The notes below the pieces were generated by a model. It did not search any database, had not been told where the DNA came from, and saw only the letters and a list, made by a program, of their open reading frames with translations. The position numbers were made by a program, and so were the translations under genes. Positions 22,469 through 32,083 of a stretch of DNA of 64,000 nt are shown in pieces (within the stretch, counting starts at the first letter, position 1; every line of letters starts with the position of its first letter). Origin of the DNA: DYFC01 sp041658585 (GTDB lineage: Bacteria > Nitrospirota > Thermodesulfovibrionia > Thermodesulfovibrionales > SM23-35); NCBI GenBank assembly GCA_041658585.1, contig JBAZZX010000006.1, positions 29,013 to 93,012 on the forward strand, in the 5' to 3' direction.

Positions 22469-23269
22469 TCACTTAAAGCTTTGCTCCTCTGAAGGGAAGA
22501 TTCCCTGTTCCACTTCCACTTTGTACAGGCTGATTGCCTTCAGCGCCTCGTCTTTCAGGTTAACATATCTTTTAGCGAACTTAGGCAGGAAGCGTTCAAA
22601 CAGGCCGAGGATGTCGTGCAGCACGAGCACCTGTCCGTCACAGTGCGGACCTGCGCCGATGCCGATTGTCGGTATGGAAAGCTCTTCGGTTATCTTTTTT
22701 GCGATCCCCATTGGAATAGCCTCCAGCACGATAGAGAAGGCCCCTGCTTCTTCCGCAATATGGGCTTCTTCCCTCAATCTCTTAGCAGCCTCTTCCGTCT
22801 TTCCCTGGACCCTGTACCCGCCCATCCTGTGTATTGCCTGCGGCGTAAGACCTATATGCGCCATGACCGGAATATCGGACCTTGACATTGCCCTGATATG
22901 TTCGGCCACCTCGGCGCTGCCCTCTATCTTAACGGCTGCTGCGCCTGCCTCTTTCAAAAAGCGCCCTGCATTTTTTACCCCTTCCTGAACGCTTGCCTGA
23001 TAGGACATGAAGGGCAGGTCTCCGACAATCATGGCATTCTTTGCCGCCCTTGAAACCATCTTTGTATGATAAATCATTTCGTCCATGGTTACGGGAAGCG
23101 TATTCTCGTTCCCCTGAACAACCATGCCGAGCGAATCTCCCACAAGGATAACATCAATGCCCGCCTCATCGACTATCTTTGCAAAAGGAAAATCATAGGC
23201 GGTAAGCATGGTAATTTTCCGCTTTTCAGCTTTCTTTTTCAAAAGATCAAGTATCGTATTTTTTGGCAT
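22469..23269 (-). CDS. panB: 3-methyl-2-oxobutanoate hydroxymethyltransferase
   Basis: 266 residues, normal length; ATG 23269 follows AGGAGG. Signature segments: TMLTAYDFPFAKIVDEAG, VILVGDSLGMVVQG, VGDLPFMSYQ, AHIGLTPQ and IGIGAGPHCDGQVLVLHD. It makes ketopantoate from 2-oxoisovalerate and methylene-tetrahydrofolate, the first step of pantothenate and CoA synthesis. No panC or panD nearby. It shares the precursor 2-oxoisovalerate with leuA in this window. Confidence 0.95.
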   Translation of the reverse strand: MPKNTILDLLKKKAEKRKITMLTAYDFPFAKIVDEAGIDVILVGDSLGMVVQGNENTLPVTMDEMIYHTKMVSRAAKNAMIVGDLPFMSYQASVQEGVKNAGRFLKEAGAAAVKIEGSAEVAEHIRAMSRSDIPVMAHIGLTPQAIHRMGGYRVQGKTEEAAKRLREEAHIAEEAGAFSIVLEAIPMGIAKKITEELSIPTIGIGAGPHCDGQVLVLHDILGLFERFLPKFAKRYVNLKDEALKAISLYKVEVEQGIFPSEEQSFK

Positions 23270-23471
23270 AGTCGCCTCCTCTGCTTATCTTATAGAAAGA
23301 GCCTCTATAAGGTTTAAAATATGCCTCGACAATAAATTTGTCAAGAGCAAGACAATAACTGGCAATTTTTCCCTCATTTAGCGTAAAATAAAAAAGCAGA
23401 TGCTTTGACCTGCCGCAGACATTGCCGATAAAATCAATACGAAAAAGGAAAGCAGGCGGATTTGTCTTCAC
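23247..23471 (-). CDS. Short open frame upstream of panB, unknown
   Basis: 74 residues from a GTG start; the frame stays open further upstream to a TAA near 23503. It contains NPPAFLFRIDFIGNVCGRSK and ends overlapping the panB start by 23 bp. Codon use looks protein-like, but I do not recognise it and see no good ribosome-binding site. It could be the 3' remnant of a lost gene. Confidence 0.25.
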   Translation of the reverse strand: MKTNPPAFLFRIDFIGNVCGRSKHLLFYFTLNEGKIASYCLALDKFIVEAYFKPYRGSFYKISRGGDYAKKYDT

Positions 23472-23517
23472 ATATTGCTGCGGATAATCGTAATAGAGAA
23501 AAGGAATTTAAGAGTTT

Positions 23518-25323
23518 ATGAAATGTGAAAATTTAAGAAATATCGCGATCATCGCCCATGTCGACCATGGCAAAACCACATTACTTGACGGGATGATGAA
23601 ACAGGGCGGTTTGTTCCGCTCCAATGAAAAAGTGCAAGAGCGTATGATGGACAACATCGACCTTGAGAGGGAACGCGGGATAACCATCATGGCAAAAAAT
23701 ACCGCGGTGAATTATAACGGAGTGAAGATAAATATTGTGGATACGCCCGGCCATGCCGATTTCGGCGGAGAGGTCGAGAGGACCCTTAAGATGGTGGACG
23801 GCGTATTATTACTTGTTGATGCTTCGGAAGGCCCGCTGCCGCAGACGAGGTTTGTCCTGAAAAAGGCCCTTGAACTTAAACTGCCGCCGATAGTTGTTAT
23901 CAACAAGATCGACAGATCCGATGCAAGGATACAGGCCGTGTTAAATGAGGTCTATGACCTTTTTATCGATCTCGACGCTACGGAAGAACAGCTTGAATTC
24001 CCGATCCTTTACACAAACGCCAAGCAGGGGACGGCAAAACTCGGCATGGAAGAAGATTCAACAGACCTAAAACCGCTCTTCGATACGATCATGAATACCA
24101 TTCCGCCTCCTTCAGGCAAGAGTGACGGGATATTGCAGATACTCGTCACAAATATCGACTATGACAACTATATCGGCAGGCTTGCCATCGGGCGAATCTT
24201 TTCCGGTACGGTTAAAGTGGGCGATTATGTGTCCATGGCAAAGGGAGACAATGAATTCACAAAGACAAAAGTCTCATCAATATACACATTCCAGGGGCTT
24301 GAGCGTATGCAGGCGGATGCGGCATCTGCCGGAGAGATCATTGCCCTTGCCGGTATTGAAGGCATCAATATAGGCGATACCATTACCGATGTTGAAAATC
24401 CGAAGCCTTTGCCGAGAATAACCGTAGACGAGCCTACTATATCGATGGTGCTGTCCGTCAATACTTCCCCGTTGGCCGGAAGGGAAGGAACATATGTGAC
24501 CTCAAGAAATTTAAGGGAAAGGCTTGAAAAAGAGCTTCTCTACAATGTGTCCATAAAAGTGAGTTTTGACGAAATGGATTGCTTTAAAGTGATGGGCCGC
24601 GGCGAGCTTCAGTTGGCGATACTTATAGAGATGATGAGGCGTGAGGGCTATGAGCTGTCCGTTTCCATGCCGGAGACTATAACAAAAACAATAAAAGACG
24701 TTTTACATGAACCCATGGAAATGCTTGTCATAGACGTGCCGGAAGAATATGTAGGAGTTGTTGCCCAGCAGGTGGGGATGAGAAGGGGCAAGATGCAGAA
24801 GATGCAGAATAACGGCTACGGCAGGGTCAGGCTCGAGTTCAGAATACCGTCAAGGGGTCTGATCGGGTTCAGGTCTCAGTTCCTTACCGATACGAGGGGA
24901 ACGGGTCTGCTCAACCACCTCTTCGACGGTTATGACGTCTGGCAGGGGCCGATCTCAAAAAGGCAGACCGGAGCGCTTGTCGCAGACAGAGCGGGCGTCA
25001 CTACTATTTACGCACTGTTTCACCTGCAGCCGAGGGGAACGCTTTTTATAAAGGAAAACACCCCGGTATATGAAGGCATGGTCATCGGAGAGAACTCAAG
25101 AAGCAACGACCTTGATGTGAACGTGATAAAAGAGAAAAAGCTTACGAATATGCGCGCATCAAACGCGGATGAAGCCTTACAGTTAGTGCCGCCGAGGATG
25201 ATGAGCCTTGAGCAGGCGATCGAGTTTATCAAAGAGGACGAACTTGTCGAGATAACGCCCCAGTCAGTCAGGTTAAGAAAGAAGACGCTGGAAGCGCAAA
25301 AGAGGAAATCGGGAAGGGGTTAA
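23518..25323 (+). CDS. typA: Ribosome-associated GTPase TypA/BipA
   Basis: 601 residues. GTPase motifs: A-H-V-D-H-G-K-T-T (G1), ERERGITI (G2), D-T-P-G-H (G3) and N-K-I-D (G4). EF-G-like domains II, III and V follow, then the TypA-specific C-terminal domain (RGTLFIKENTPVYEGMVIGE). It binds the ribosome and supports assembly and stress adaptation. Monocistronic, diverging from panB. Confidence 0.95.
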   Translation: MKCENLRNIAIIAHVDHGKTTLLDGMMKQGGLFRSNEKVQERMMDNIDLERERGITIMAKNTAVNYNGVKINIVDTPGHADFGGEVERTLKMVDGVLLLVDASEGPLPQTRFVLKKALELKLPPIVVINKIDRSDARIQAVLNEVYDLFIDLDATEEQLEFPILYTNAKQGTAKLGMEEDSTDLKPLFDTIMNTIPPPSGKSDGILQILVTNIDYDNYIGRLAIGRIFSGTVKVGDYVSMAKGDNEFTKTKVSSIYTFQGLERMQADAASAGEIIALAGIEGINIGDTITDVENPKPLPRITVDEPTISMVLSVNTSPLAGREGTYVTSRNLRERLEKELLYNVSIKVSFDEMDCFKVMGRGELQLAILIEMMRREGYELSVSMPETITKTIKDVLHEPMEMLVIDVPEEYVGVVAQQVGMRRGKMQKMQNNGYGRVRLEFRIPSRGLIGFRSQFLTDTRGTGLLNHLFDGYDVWQGPISKRQTGALVADRAGVTTIYALFHLQPRGTLFIKENTPVYEGMVIGENSRSNDLDVNVIKEKKLTNMRASNADEALQLVPPRMMSLEQAIEFIKEDELVEITPQSVRLRKKTLEAQKRKSGRG

Positions 25324-25513
25324 CTCAAAAACTGCAAATGTCTAAAATAAATTTATTTAACTCGATGATTTTATTTAAAAAGATAGTTCATGGTAATTGC
25401 ATAAAAATATTTTGGTAGTACATCTACAATAAGTACACTATTGTATCGAAAAATAAATATATTTTACACATCCGCAGTTTCTTTGACAGTTTAATTGCAT
25501 TTTTTGGTTTAAT

Positions 25514-28500
25514 TTACTTCACCACCCACTGAGTTCCGCAGATGTATTTAAAACCGCAATCCGGGCAGGAGGCTTTTTTGTCCGACGCCGCTCTGAACGT
25601 TTGAGCAGGGTCAACAATTTCTTCAAGCAGACGCCGTATGATATCTTTTAAAACTCCGTATCTCCGTTCTTCATCGCCGGTTTCAAAAAGCGGCGCTTCA
25701 ATTTTAGGGCTTATCCCTGATTGTCCGAGAAGCAGAAACATGGCATTTAAATCCCTTATCTTTGCGCCGGTCTTCCCGGAATACAGCAAAAGATAGAAGG
25801 GAAGCTGAAGGCTGCCTATGGCCTCATCCCATGAATCCCTATCGTCGGGGTCGAGTTTGTTGAAGTTGATCTTCAGACGGTTGGAGGTTGCCCCGGTCTT
25901 ATAATCGATTATGCATATCTTGTTCCCTCTCTTTTCTATACTGTCGATAAAGCCCTTAAGGTGGAAAGGGCCTTCCGAAATTGCCATTCTGCTTTCCGTC
26001 CCGAGGATAGCGACCTGCTCTTCCATAATCAACGGGATGTAGTATTTTCTGAGGATATCCTTCAGACGGTTCTTTATCTGAACTTTTAATAGATATGCTG
26101 CGCCGGAGGGGTCCTTGCCGTATTGTTCTTCAAACAGTTTGTCTGCGAGGAGCGACAGCTCTTCGACATTCAGGTCCGCTTCTTTTAACTGCCGGCCGTT
26201 TCTTTTTTTGAAATATTCCGCGAGCGCCTTATGAACAAATTTCCCGATATCGATCCTTTCAATATCTCCTGAAACCTCCTCCTTTTTGCCGAGGCCGAGG
26301 ACATAGGTATAGTAAAACTGAAGCCGGCAGGCAAGGTATCTATCGAGCGCCGTTGCATGGTATTCAAAATGTTTCAGATAGTCCGTCACGCCGGCTGTTT
26401 TTACAATATCTGCCGGAACAGGGTTGTCAAGATTCACTTTGTACTGGACGGGTTGTATGTAGTTTTTCGTGTCGGTTGACCTATCCTGTTTCTGCTTCTC
26501 CCACAAGAGTTTTTCGACAAACCGGGACCTTTCTTTTTTATCGTTTTCAATGAAAAAGATATGCGCCTTTGCAGCGCCCTTCAATAGGATTTCAAAGTAA
26601 TATGCGGCAAGCTTGTCCCTGTCAATATAAGTCGGGATCCCCAGTATCTGTCTTGCTCTGAACGGCAGTATCGAGTCGTCCTTTCTCGTAGCAGGGATTG
26701 CTTCTTCATTTGCATCGAGGATATAAACTTCATCGAACCTGATATTCCTTGTTTCAAGGAAGCCGAGAAGCTGAAGGCCCTTTAAAGGAGCGCCTTCAAA
26801 AGGGCTGTAGGCGGTCATGATGTATTTTCTGAAAAATGTAAAATAGCTGACCGTTTCATTGAAGGCAAAATCCCTAAGCAGCGATTTGGATATAACTTCA
26901 AGTTCGCGCAGGAATGATTCGGAAAAAGGGTAAAAGAGCGGGTGCAGTCTTGCAGTGCTGTTGTGAAAGATATAGGTGAGAAGGCCTGCGCACTTTTCCG
27001 CAAAATCCCTGATGTTTTCAAACGACAGGAATTTCTCAATGGTGTTGAGATGGACGGTCTTTAAATGTCCTTTTATGGCGCTTTTCGTAATCCCTTTCTC
27101 ATCCTTTGGCGCCTTTTCCAACACATAATTTAGAAGGTTTGCGTCTTCCTCCAGTTCCTGCAGTGTTGCAAAGGTCCTGGTCCTTGATTCGGTCAGCTTT
27201 TCCTCTATTGCATGGAACGTGATCCTTGTGATTTCAGCGCTGCCGTTATAATAGATATTCTTTGTATAGGGGTGAAGGACGAATTTCAGATAGTCAGGGA
27301 TGTAGATGCGGTCATCGTCCATGGAGGTTATGAGTTCCATCAGACTATTAAGGAACCCGAAGACCGGTGTGCGGTGCAAAGGATAGCCGAGCGAAATATT
27401 GTAGCCGGTTTCATCTAAAAAAGAGAGACCCTGCCTGAGCAAAGGGAAAAGGGTTTCAGCGACAGGCAGGACGATGGCGGTTTTTTCATTTATATGCTCA
27501 ATCTCTTTGAGCCTTGTCTCTATTACTTTACCGAGCGCATATACCTGACCGTGGGTATCAGGGCTGCTGTAGAAATGGATTTCAGGGGGAGAGGGGAGAC
27601 ACACCCCTGCACCCCTCTCAAGAGGGGACTCGAACCCTCCCCTCCCTTGAGGGGAGGGGATTAAGGGGAGGGTGTTATATGGTTTATCTATTCCTAAATC
27701 CGATAGCTTTTCTTTTAACCCCGGTCCTTCCTGAAAAATAAAAAGGGTGTTTTCTTTCACAAGCAATTTCTTGAACAGGACTTTTTCATATTTCGTCAAT
27801 GCATAGAACCCTGCAAATACAATTTGCTTATAGCTATCCAACTCTGCGTCTTCATTCTTTTCCGACACTACCCGGTATCTAAGCGACCTTGTCGATAATC
27901 CTTTTTCTTCAATCGCCGCGTAGAATTGCTCATAGAAGAAAGATAATGACTGAAGCCCTTTTAAGGCATGTTCGGGTATGGCTTCGGTTGTATACGGTTC
28001 TATCTGTTTTATCATGGCAGGTTTGACGCCCTCGATGAATAATTCCTCCAGGTCCCTGTAGATCTTAAGCCCTATGGGGAAGAAGCTGTCCGGTGTCTGA
28101 AAACTGTCGCCGCCGAGAGGATGCAAAGACTGTCTATGTATATCGTACAGGATGGCAATTGCATCAATGGTCTCTATTTTTCGACCCGCTCCCCCTAACC
28201 CCCTCCCGCCGGTGGAGGGGGAATAAAATGAAGCCTCTCCCACAGTGGAGGGGAGAGAATCCTCTGTTTGTTCCCTCCCCCTTGAGGGGGGAGGGGTAGG
28301 GTGGGGGTGTTCCGATATGTCAAGTCTATCGTAAATAGAATCTATAAATTCGTCTATCGAAAAAATGACGGGCGGAATGAAACTCCCCTTTATCTGTTGT
28401 GCGATTGCCTTCCGCAGGAAGTGTGAAGGACGTTTGCCGGGGAAGACGATGAGGTTTGAGGAGTAGTCTTTTCCGGTACGGTTAAGATGAGGAATAATCT

Positions 28501-28534
28501 CATCAATCAGGCTCTGCGACGGATTGATAATCAA
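25514..28534 (-). CDS. AddB-like PD-(D/E)XK helicase-nuclease subunit with two repeat inserts
   Basis: 1006 residues. The N-terminal two thirds resemble the inactivated helicase fold of AddB (VFPGKRPSHFLRKAIA, LLGFLETRNIRFDEVYIL, LPFRARQILGIP). The C-terminus is a RecB-type nuclease: GFIDSIEKRGNKICIIDYKT, with cysteines before (ACRLQFYY) and after (C-P-D-C-G-F-K-Y-I-C) forming a probable Fe-S staple as in AddB. It partners the adjacent UvrD-type helicase-nuclease for double-strand break repair. Family A repeats are inserted in frame at residues about 75-116 and 286-311 and encode Pro/Gly/Arg-rich stretches foreign to the fold. Confidence 0.8.
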   Translation of the reverse strand: MIINPSQSLIDEIIPHLNRTGKDYSSNLIVFPGKRPSHFLRKAIAQQIKGSFIPPVIFSIDEFIDSIYDRLDISEHPHPTPPPSRGREQTEDSLPSTVGEASFYSPSTGGRGLGGAGRKIETIDAIAILYDIHRQSLHPLGGDSFQTPDSFFPIGLKIYRDLEELFIEGVKPAMIKQIEPYTTEAIPEHALKGLQSLSFFYEQFYAAIEEKGLSTRSLRYRVVSEKNEDAELDSYKQIVFAGFYALTKYEKVLFKKLLVKENTLFIFQEGPGLKEKLSDLGIDKPYNTLPLIPSPQGRGGFESPLERGAGVCLPSPPEIHFYSSPDTHGQVYALGKVIETRLKEIEHINEKTAIVLPVAETLFPLLRQGLSFLDETGYNISLGYPLHRTPVFGFLNSLMELITSMDDDRIYIPDYLKFVLHPYTKNIYYNGSAEITRITFHAIEEKLTESRTRTFATLQELEEDANLLNYVLEKAPKDEKGITKSAIKGHLKTVHLNTIEKFLSFENIRDFAEKCAGLLTYIFHNSTARLHPLFYPFSESFLRELEVISKSLLRDFAFNETVSYFTFFRKYIMTAYSPFEGAPLKGLQLLGFLETRNIRFDEVYILDANEEAIPATRKDDSILPFRARQILGIPTYIDRDKLAAYYFEILLKGAAKAHIFFIENDKKERSRFVEKLLWEKQKQDRSTDTKNYIQPVQYKVNLDNPVPADIVKTAGVTDYLKHFEYHATALDRYLACRLQFYYTYVLGLGKKEEVSGDIERIDIGKFVHKALAEYFKKRNGRQLKEADLNVEELSLLADKLFEEQYGKDPSGAAYLLKVQIKNRLKDILRKYYIPLIMEEQVAILGTESRMAISEGPFHLKGFIDSIEKRGNKICIIDYKTGATSNRLKINFNKLDPDDRDSWDEAIGSLQLPFYLLLYSGKTGAKIRDLNAMFLLLGQSGISPKIEAPLFETGDEERRYGVLKDIIRRLLEEIVDPAQTFRAASDKKASCPDCGFKYICGTQWVVK
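27601..27675. repeat. Family A repeat inserted in frame in the AddB-like gene (second insert)
   Basis: ACACCCCTGCACCCCTCTCA to GGGGAGGGTGT, about 75 bp (25 codons), with the CCCCTCCCTTGAGGGGAGGG palindrome inside. It encodes a stretch including PSPQGRGGFESPLERGAGV. Confidence 0.8.
28185..28310. repeat. Family A repeat inserted in frame in the AddB-like gene (first insert)
   Basis: About 126 bp from CCCGCTCCCCCTAACCCCCT to GGGTGGGGGTGT with several G/C-run palindromes. It encodes HPHPTPPPSRGREQ and onwards near residue 80, between a conserved N-terminal helix and the next recognisable block. Confidence 0.8.
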
Positions 28535-28539
28535 TGTGT

Positions 28540-31500
28540 TCAGAATATTCTCCTTATCTCCTTCAAATCCACATAAGCGATTACGCCTTCAATCTGTTTA
28601 TCCGGATATATGTCCCTTAGCAGCTTCATGTAGGTCTTCATCTGTGTCTCGTATTTCTCCTCAGCCTCTTTATCCGATCCTGTTTTAAAATCCATGACCG
28701 TGATTTTATCGGCGTCGATGACTACTCTGTCCATCCGGTAGAGTCTGCCCTCTCCGTCGGAGAACTCCTGCTCACGCATGACTTTTCTGCCCGGCTGCCG
28801 TTTGAAATACTCCGCTATTTTATTATGTGTAAGAAATGCGAGGAGAGAGGTTTTAATATCATCGAAAAATCCGGTTTCAGCCGCAACTCTTTCGATCGTA
28901 CTCCTGAGGGCGTCTTCAAACCCGTCAGTAATGTATTCTACAAAATACAGGACCCTGTGGATGAATTCTCCCCTCTGTTTTTCTTTAATATTCAGGATGT
29001 CGTCGGAGCGGGTCTGAAACTTCAGATTTTTGTGGTAATGCCTGATTTCAAAAGCTTGCCGGTGTTTATCATCTGCGCTCTTTTCTCTTTGAGGTTTGGC
29101 GGAAGGAGGGAAATTATCTAAGGGCAGTAGATCAAAAGGGAACGTTTCTTTCCTGCCTTTGACCCCGATTACATAAAGCTCCTGCTTTGCGCGGGTGAAC
29201 CCGACATACAGGCTGTTCAGTTTGTTGACCAGCTCCTTCAGGGTCTCTTTATTATATATAGCTTCAAGCGATGGGTCGCATTTTGACGTATCTTTTGTTA
29301 ACCTGACCGGACGGACGTCTTCCTCCGTTTCTTCCATCAGGTAATCAAAGCCCCTGTTACGGCCTTCATAAAGCAGGACGATCACAACAGGGAACCCCAG
29401 TCCCTTGGATTTATGGACAGTCATGACCTTAACGGCAGGGATGTCCCTTGGCACATCCATATTCCATTCCGCATCGCCGGTGTCGCTGCCTGCGGTAAAT
29501 TCAAGGAAATCCTTCAGGCTGTTATAACCTTGTCCCTCGAATTCCTTGACCGCTTCGAGTATCTTTACAAAGGCCGCTTCTTCATTCTCCATAGTTTCAA
29601 AAACCCTGAAGACGCTGAATACCTCCGTAACGAGGTCATAGAGAGGCAGATAACCGGTTGACCTGAAGGACCCTTCAAAATATATTTTCCATATCTGTTC
29701 GTATTCCCTCTGGAAAGCCTTATAAAGGGGAGGGCCGTCCTTGTGCGCAAAGAGGAACGCCCTGAGTTGTTCCCTGTTGAGCATAAGCGAGTCTTTTTCA
29801 ATAATACGGTTGAAGACGTCGCCGAGGATAAAGGACGCAAAGGAAAGGTCATCAGTCGGCGAGTCGAGGAAGTTCAACAATGAGACGATTTCGCCGACGG
29901 CCTTCCTCCGCCTTATATCGAGACTGCTGAAGGAAATAAAAGGTATCCCCTTATCGTTCAGCCACGAAGCAGCCCTGACCGCGTCTTCATTCTTCTGCGT
30001 AAGAACGGCAATGTCCCCGTAAATAAACCCCCGCCTTGTCAAATCCTGAATAATCTCCTGAATTTTTTCCCTTTCAGGAGGATTTTCATCATCCCGTTCG
30101 TATATGACTGCTTCCGCATATCCGGCGTCTTTGTTTCCCTCTTTAACCCTCTGCGTATAATCAGTCAATCCGCTTTGTTTTCCGGCCTCTTTATACGAGG
30201 CGTTTCCTGCGGCGGTCCTTTTAAAAACATTTTCATTAAAAGCGAGTATCTTCTGAAGACTCCGGTAATTTATATCGAGTTCCTTTACGAGGTGTTCCGA
30301 GGAAGGGAAGGGATTGCTCTCTTCAGAATCTTTCATGATGGTGTAATCCGCATCCCGGAAGCCGTATATAGCCTGTTTGGTGTCTCCTACAATAAAAAGG
30401 CTGCCTCCCTGCGAAAGTGAATTCTCAAGAAGCGGATAGAGGTTGAGCCATTGGATAGGAGAGGTGTCCTGAAATTCATCAATGAGATAATGGAAGACAG
30501 TTTCACCGAGCCTGAAGTAGACGTCCGGTACGATTTCACTGCTAAGGTATTCGGCAAGATACCGGTTGACGTCTTCAATGAATATCTTCCCCTGCCGCCT
30601 CTTCATCTCTTCGATCTTTGCACGGAATTCTTCATACACCTTCAGATAAGGTATATAAAAATTTCGGGCATAATGGGCAGTGTATTCCCTGAATAATTCA
30701 ACAACCTCCGACCATTTATCCGTTATCCGATCATATGCAGCCTGCAGTTCCTGACGTTGCTTCCCCGGTTTGTTGACGGGTGGGTTTTTGAGTTGCTTGC
30801 CGATAATATCGGAAAACCCGTTTTTTCCGACAGCCTCAAGTACTGACACATATGAAGAGTTTTTGTTTTTATCAAGACCTGACTTCAGAACCATATCCTC
30901 TAATTCTCCGGTTGCAACCCTGATAATTACTTTTAATGCCTGCATGTCTGCCGAAAGGTCTACAACCCTTGCTTTCCTGCCGGTTGATGAAAGCTTCCCG
31001 TAAATCTTTTTTATCTCCCCGAGGAGGACACTGGAAGGGTCCCAGGGATATGAGGCCTCCTGCTTTTTCTGTTCGAGTATCCTGCCGATAATCTCCTCAA
31101 AGAGTGTTGCCTTATCCGTTCCTTCCCGGACGTCCCGCAAAAACAGGTCGAAGGAATACTCCATAAGGGGGTCGATGCTCATCAGGATCTCAAATTCGGG
31201 GTTATATCCGAAATCAATGGCAGACGTTTTGAACACAGTCGTCATAAAACTATCTATCGTCTTGACCTGAAAGTCCGAATAATTATCGAGTATCTCCTCT
31301 ATCAACTGCGCGGCCTTATTTTTTATCCTCTCCCTGTCCAGAGATAATACACTGCACATTTCATCCATGGATTTCAGGTCATCAAAACAGATCGCTTTCA
31401 ACCGCTGAAGGATCCTCTCCTTCATTTCCTTTGCAGCGTTGTTTGAAAAAGTGACGGCAAGGATATTTTTCAAGCTATTGCGGTGTATCTTCTCCGATAA

Positions 31501-31620
31501 GATGAACTGAACAAACCTCTCGGTCAGCGCATAGGTTTTCCCTGAACCCGCCGAGGCCTTCAGGATCATAAAATGCGGGAATCGGATAACCGAGTCTTTT
31601 TCCAAAACAGGACTTGACAT
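28540..31620 (-). CDS. AddA-like UvrD-family helicase/nuclease
   Basis: 1026 residues. Superfamily 1 helicase motifs: A-S-A-G-S-G-K-T (Walker A, near residue 20), Y-L-I-D-E-F-Q-D-T-S (motif II), VGDTKQAIYGFR (motif III), VMTVHKSKGLGFPVVIV (motif V) and LYVGFTRAKQELYV (motif VI). The C-terminus has a RecB-type nuclease active site (MDRVVIDADKITVMDFKTGS). Five bp separate it from the AddB-like gene. Together they should resect DNA ends for recombination. AddA in an AddAB-type pair is the best name. Confidence 0.87.
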   Translation of the reverse strand: MSSPVLEKDSVIRFPHFMILKASAGSGKTYALTERFVQFILSEKIHRNSLKNILAVTFSNNAAKEMKERILQRLKAICFDDLKSMDEMCSVLSLDRERIKNKAAQLIEEILDNYSDFQVKTIDSFMTTVFKTSAIDFGYNPEFEILMSIDPLMEYSFDLFLRDVREGTDKATLFEEIIGRILEQKKQEASYPWDPSSVLLGEIKKIYGKLSSTGRKARVVDLSADMQALKVIIRVATGELEDMVLKSGLDKNKNSSYVSVLEAVGKNGFSDIIGKQLKNPPVNKPGKQRQELQAAYDRITDKWSEVVELFREYTAHYARNFYIPYLKVYEEFRAKIEEMKRRQGKIFIEDVNRYLAEYLSSEIVPDVYFRLGETVFHYLIDEFQDTSPIQWLNLYPLLENSLSQGGSLFIVGDTKQAIYGFRDADYTIMKDSEESNPFPSSEHLVKELDINYRSLQKILAFNENVFKRTAAGNASYKEAGKQSGLTDYTQRVKEGNKDAGYAEAVIYERDDENPPEREKIQEIIQDLTRRGFIYGDIAVLTQKNEDAVRAASWLNDKGIPFISFSSLDIRRRKAVGEIVSLLNFLDSPTDDLSFASFILGDVFNRIIEKDSLMLNREQLRAFLFAHKDGPPLYKAFQREYEQIWKIYFEGSFRSTGYLPLYDLVTEVFSVFRVFETMENEEAAFVKILEAVKEFEGQGYNSLKDFLEFTAGSDTGDAEWNMDVPRDIPAVKVMTVHKSKGLGFPVVIVLLYEGRNRGFDYLMEETEEDVRPVRLTKDTSKCDPSLEAIYNKETLKELVNKLNSLYVGFTRAKQELYVIGVKGRKETFPFDLLPLDNFPPSAKPQREKSADDKHRQAFEIRHYHKNLKFQTRSDDILNIKEKQRGEFIHRVLYFVEYITDGFEDALRSTIERVAAETGFFDDIKTSLLAFLTHNKIAEYFKRQPGRKVMREQEFSDGEGRLYRMDRVVIDADKITVMDFKTGSDKEAEEKYETQMKTYMKLLRDIYPDKQIEGVIAYVDLKEIRRIF

Positions 31621-31672
31621 ATCCTTTTTATCTTACTCTTAAGAATAGCCGGCAGTCTATGCATTTCCCCTC

Positions 31673-31800
31673 TAACCCGGATTGTTCACAAATTATTCTG
31701 ATTGAACCGAGGATAGAGTATTTTCGCCCCTATACGAGTCGCAGATCTTTTCATTGCATTAGCCCTGTCGTTTGTAATAAGTTTTTGCAACTGGTGAGTT
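31673..31800. repeat. Chimeric repeat: left half of family D joined to right half of family C
   Basis: TAACCCGGATTGTTCACAAA to about 31727 matches the left half of the 2544 element. From about 31744 the sequence (CCCTGTCGTTTGTAATAAGT ... GGTGAGTT) matches the right end of the 20503 element. The two halves are fused with neither partner end present. Confidence 0.7.
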
Positions 31801-31953
31801 ACTAAGACGGCAATAAGTAAGGATACATATTCTAACACCCTCCCCTTTATCCCCTCCCCTCAAGGGAGGGGCGATTCTTAAGTCCCCTCTCCCTTGAGGG
31901 GAGAGGGCAAGGGTGAGGGTGTGATGTAGTTTTACTTATGCACTCATCAGTAA
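31799..31953. repeat. Family A repeat with outer inverted ends
   Basis: The core (31835-31922) is ACACCCTCCCCTTTATCCCC to AGGGCAAGGGTGAGGGTGT. The outer ends TTACTAAG (31799) and TCAGTAA (31953) match the 5150 copy. It directly abuts the family D/C chimera. With 31954-32083, which holds the GGAGGGAG ribosome-binding site of the next gene, this accounts for the whole 31621-32083 gap; no gene was seen there. Confidence 0.8.
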
Positions 31954-32083
31954 CATATATGGTGCGTTTTCCGGAAAGTGATGCCGGAGTACTATTACCA
32001 CCCCTGTTTTTTGTGATATACTTTTCTCATGAAAATCCTTTTTCTCCTCGGGTTTTAATAGCGTCGGAGGGAGTAATAATTTT

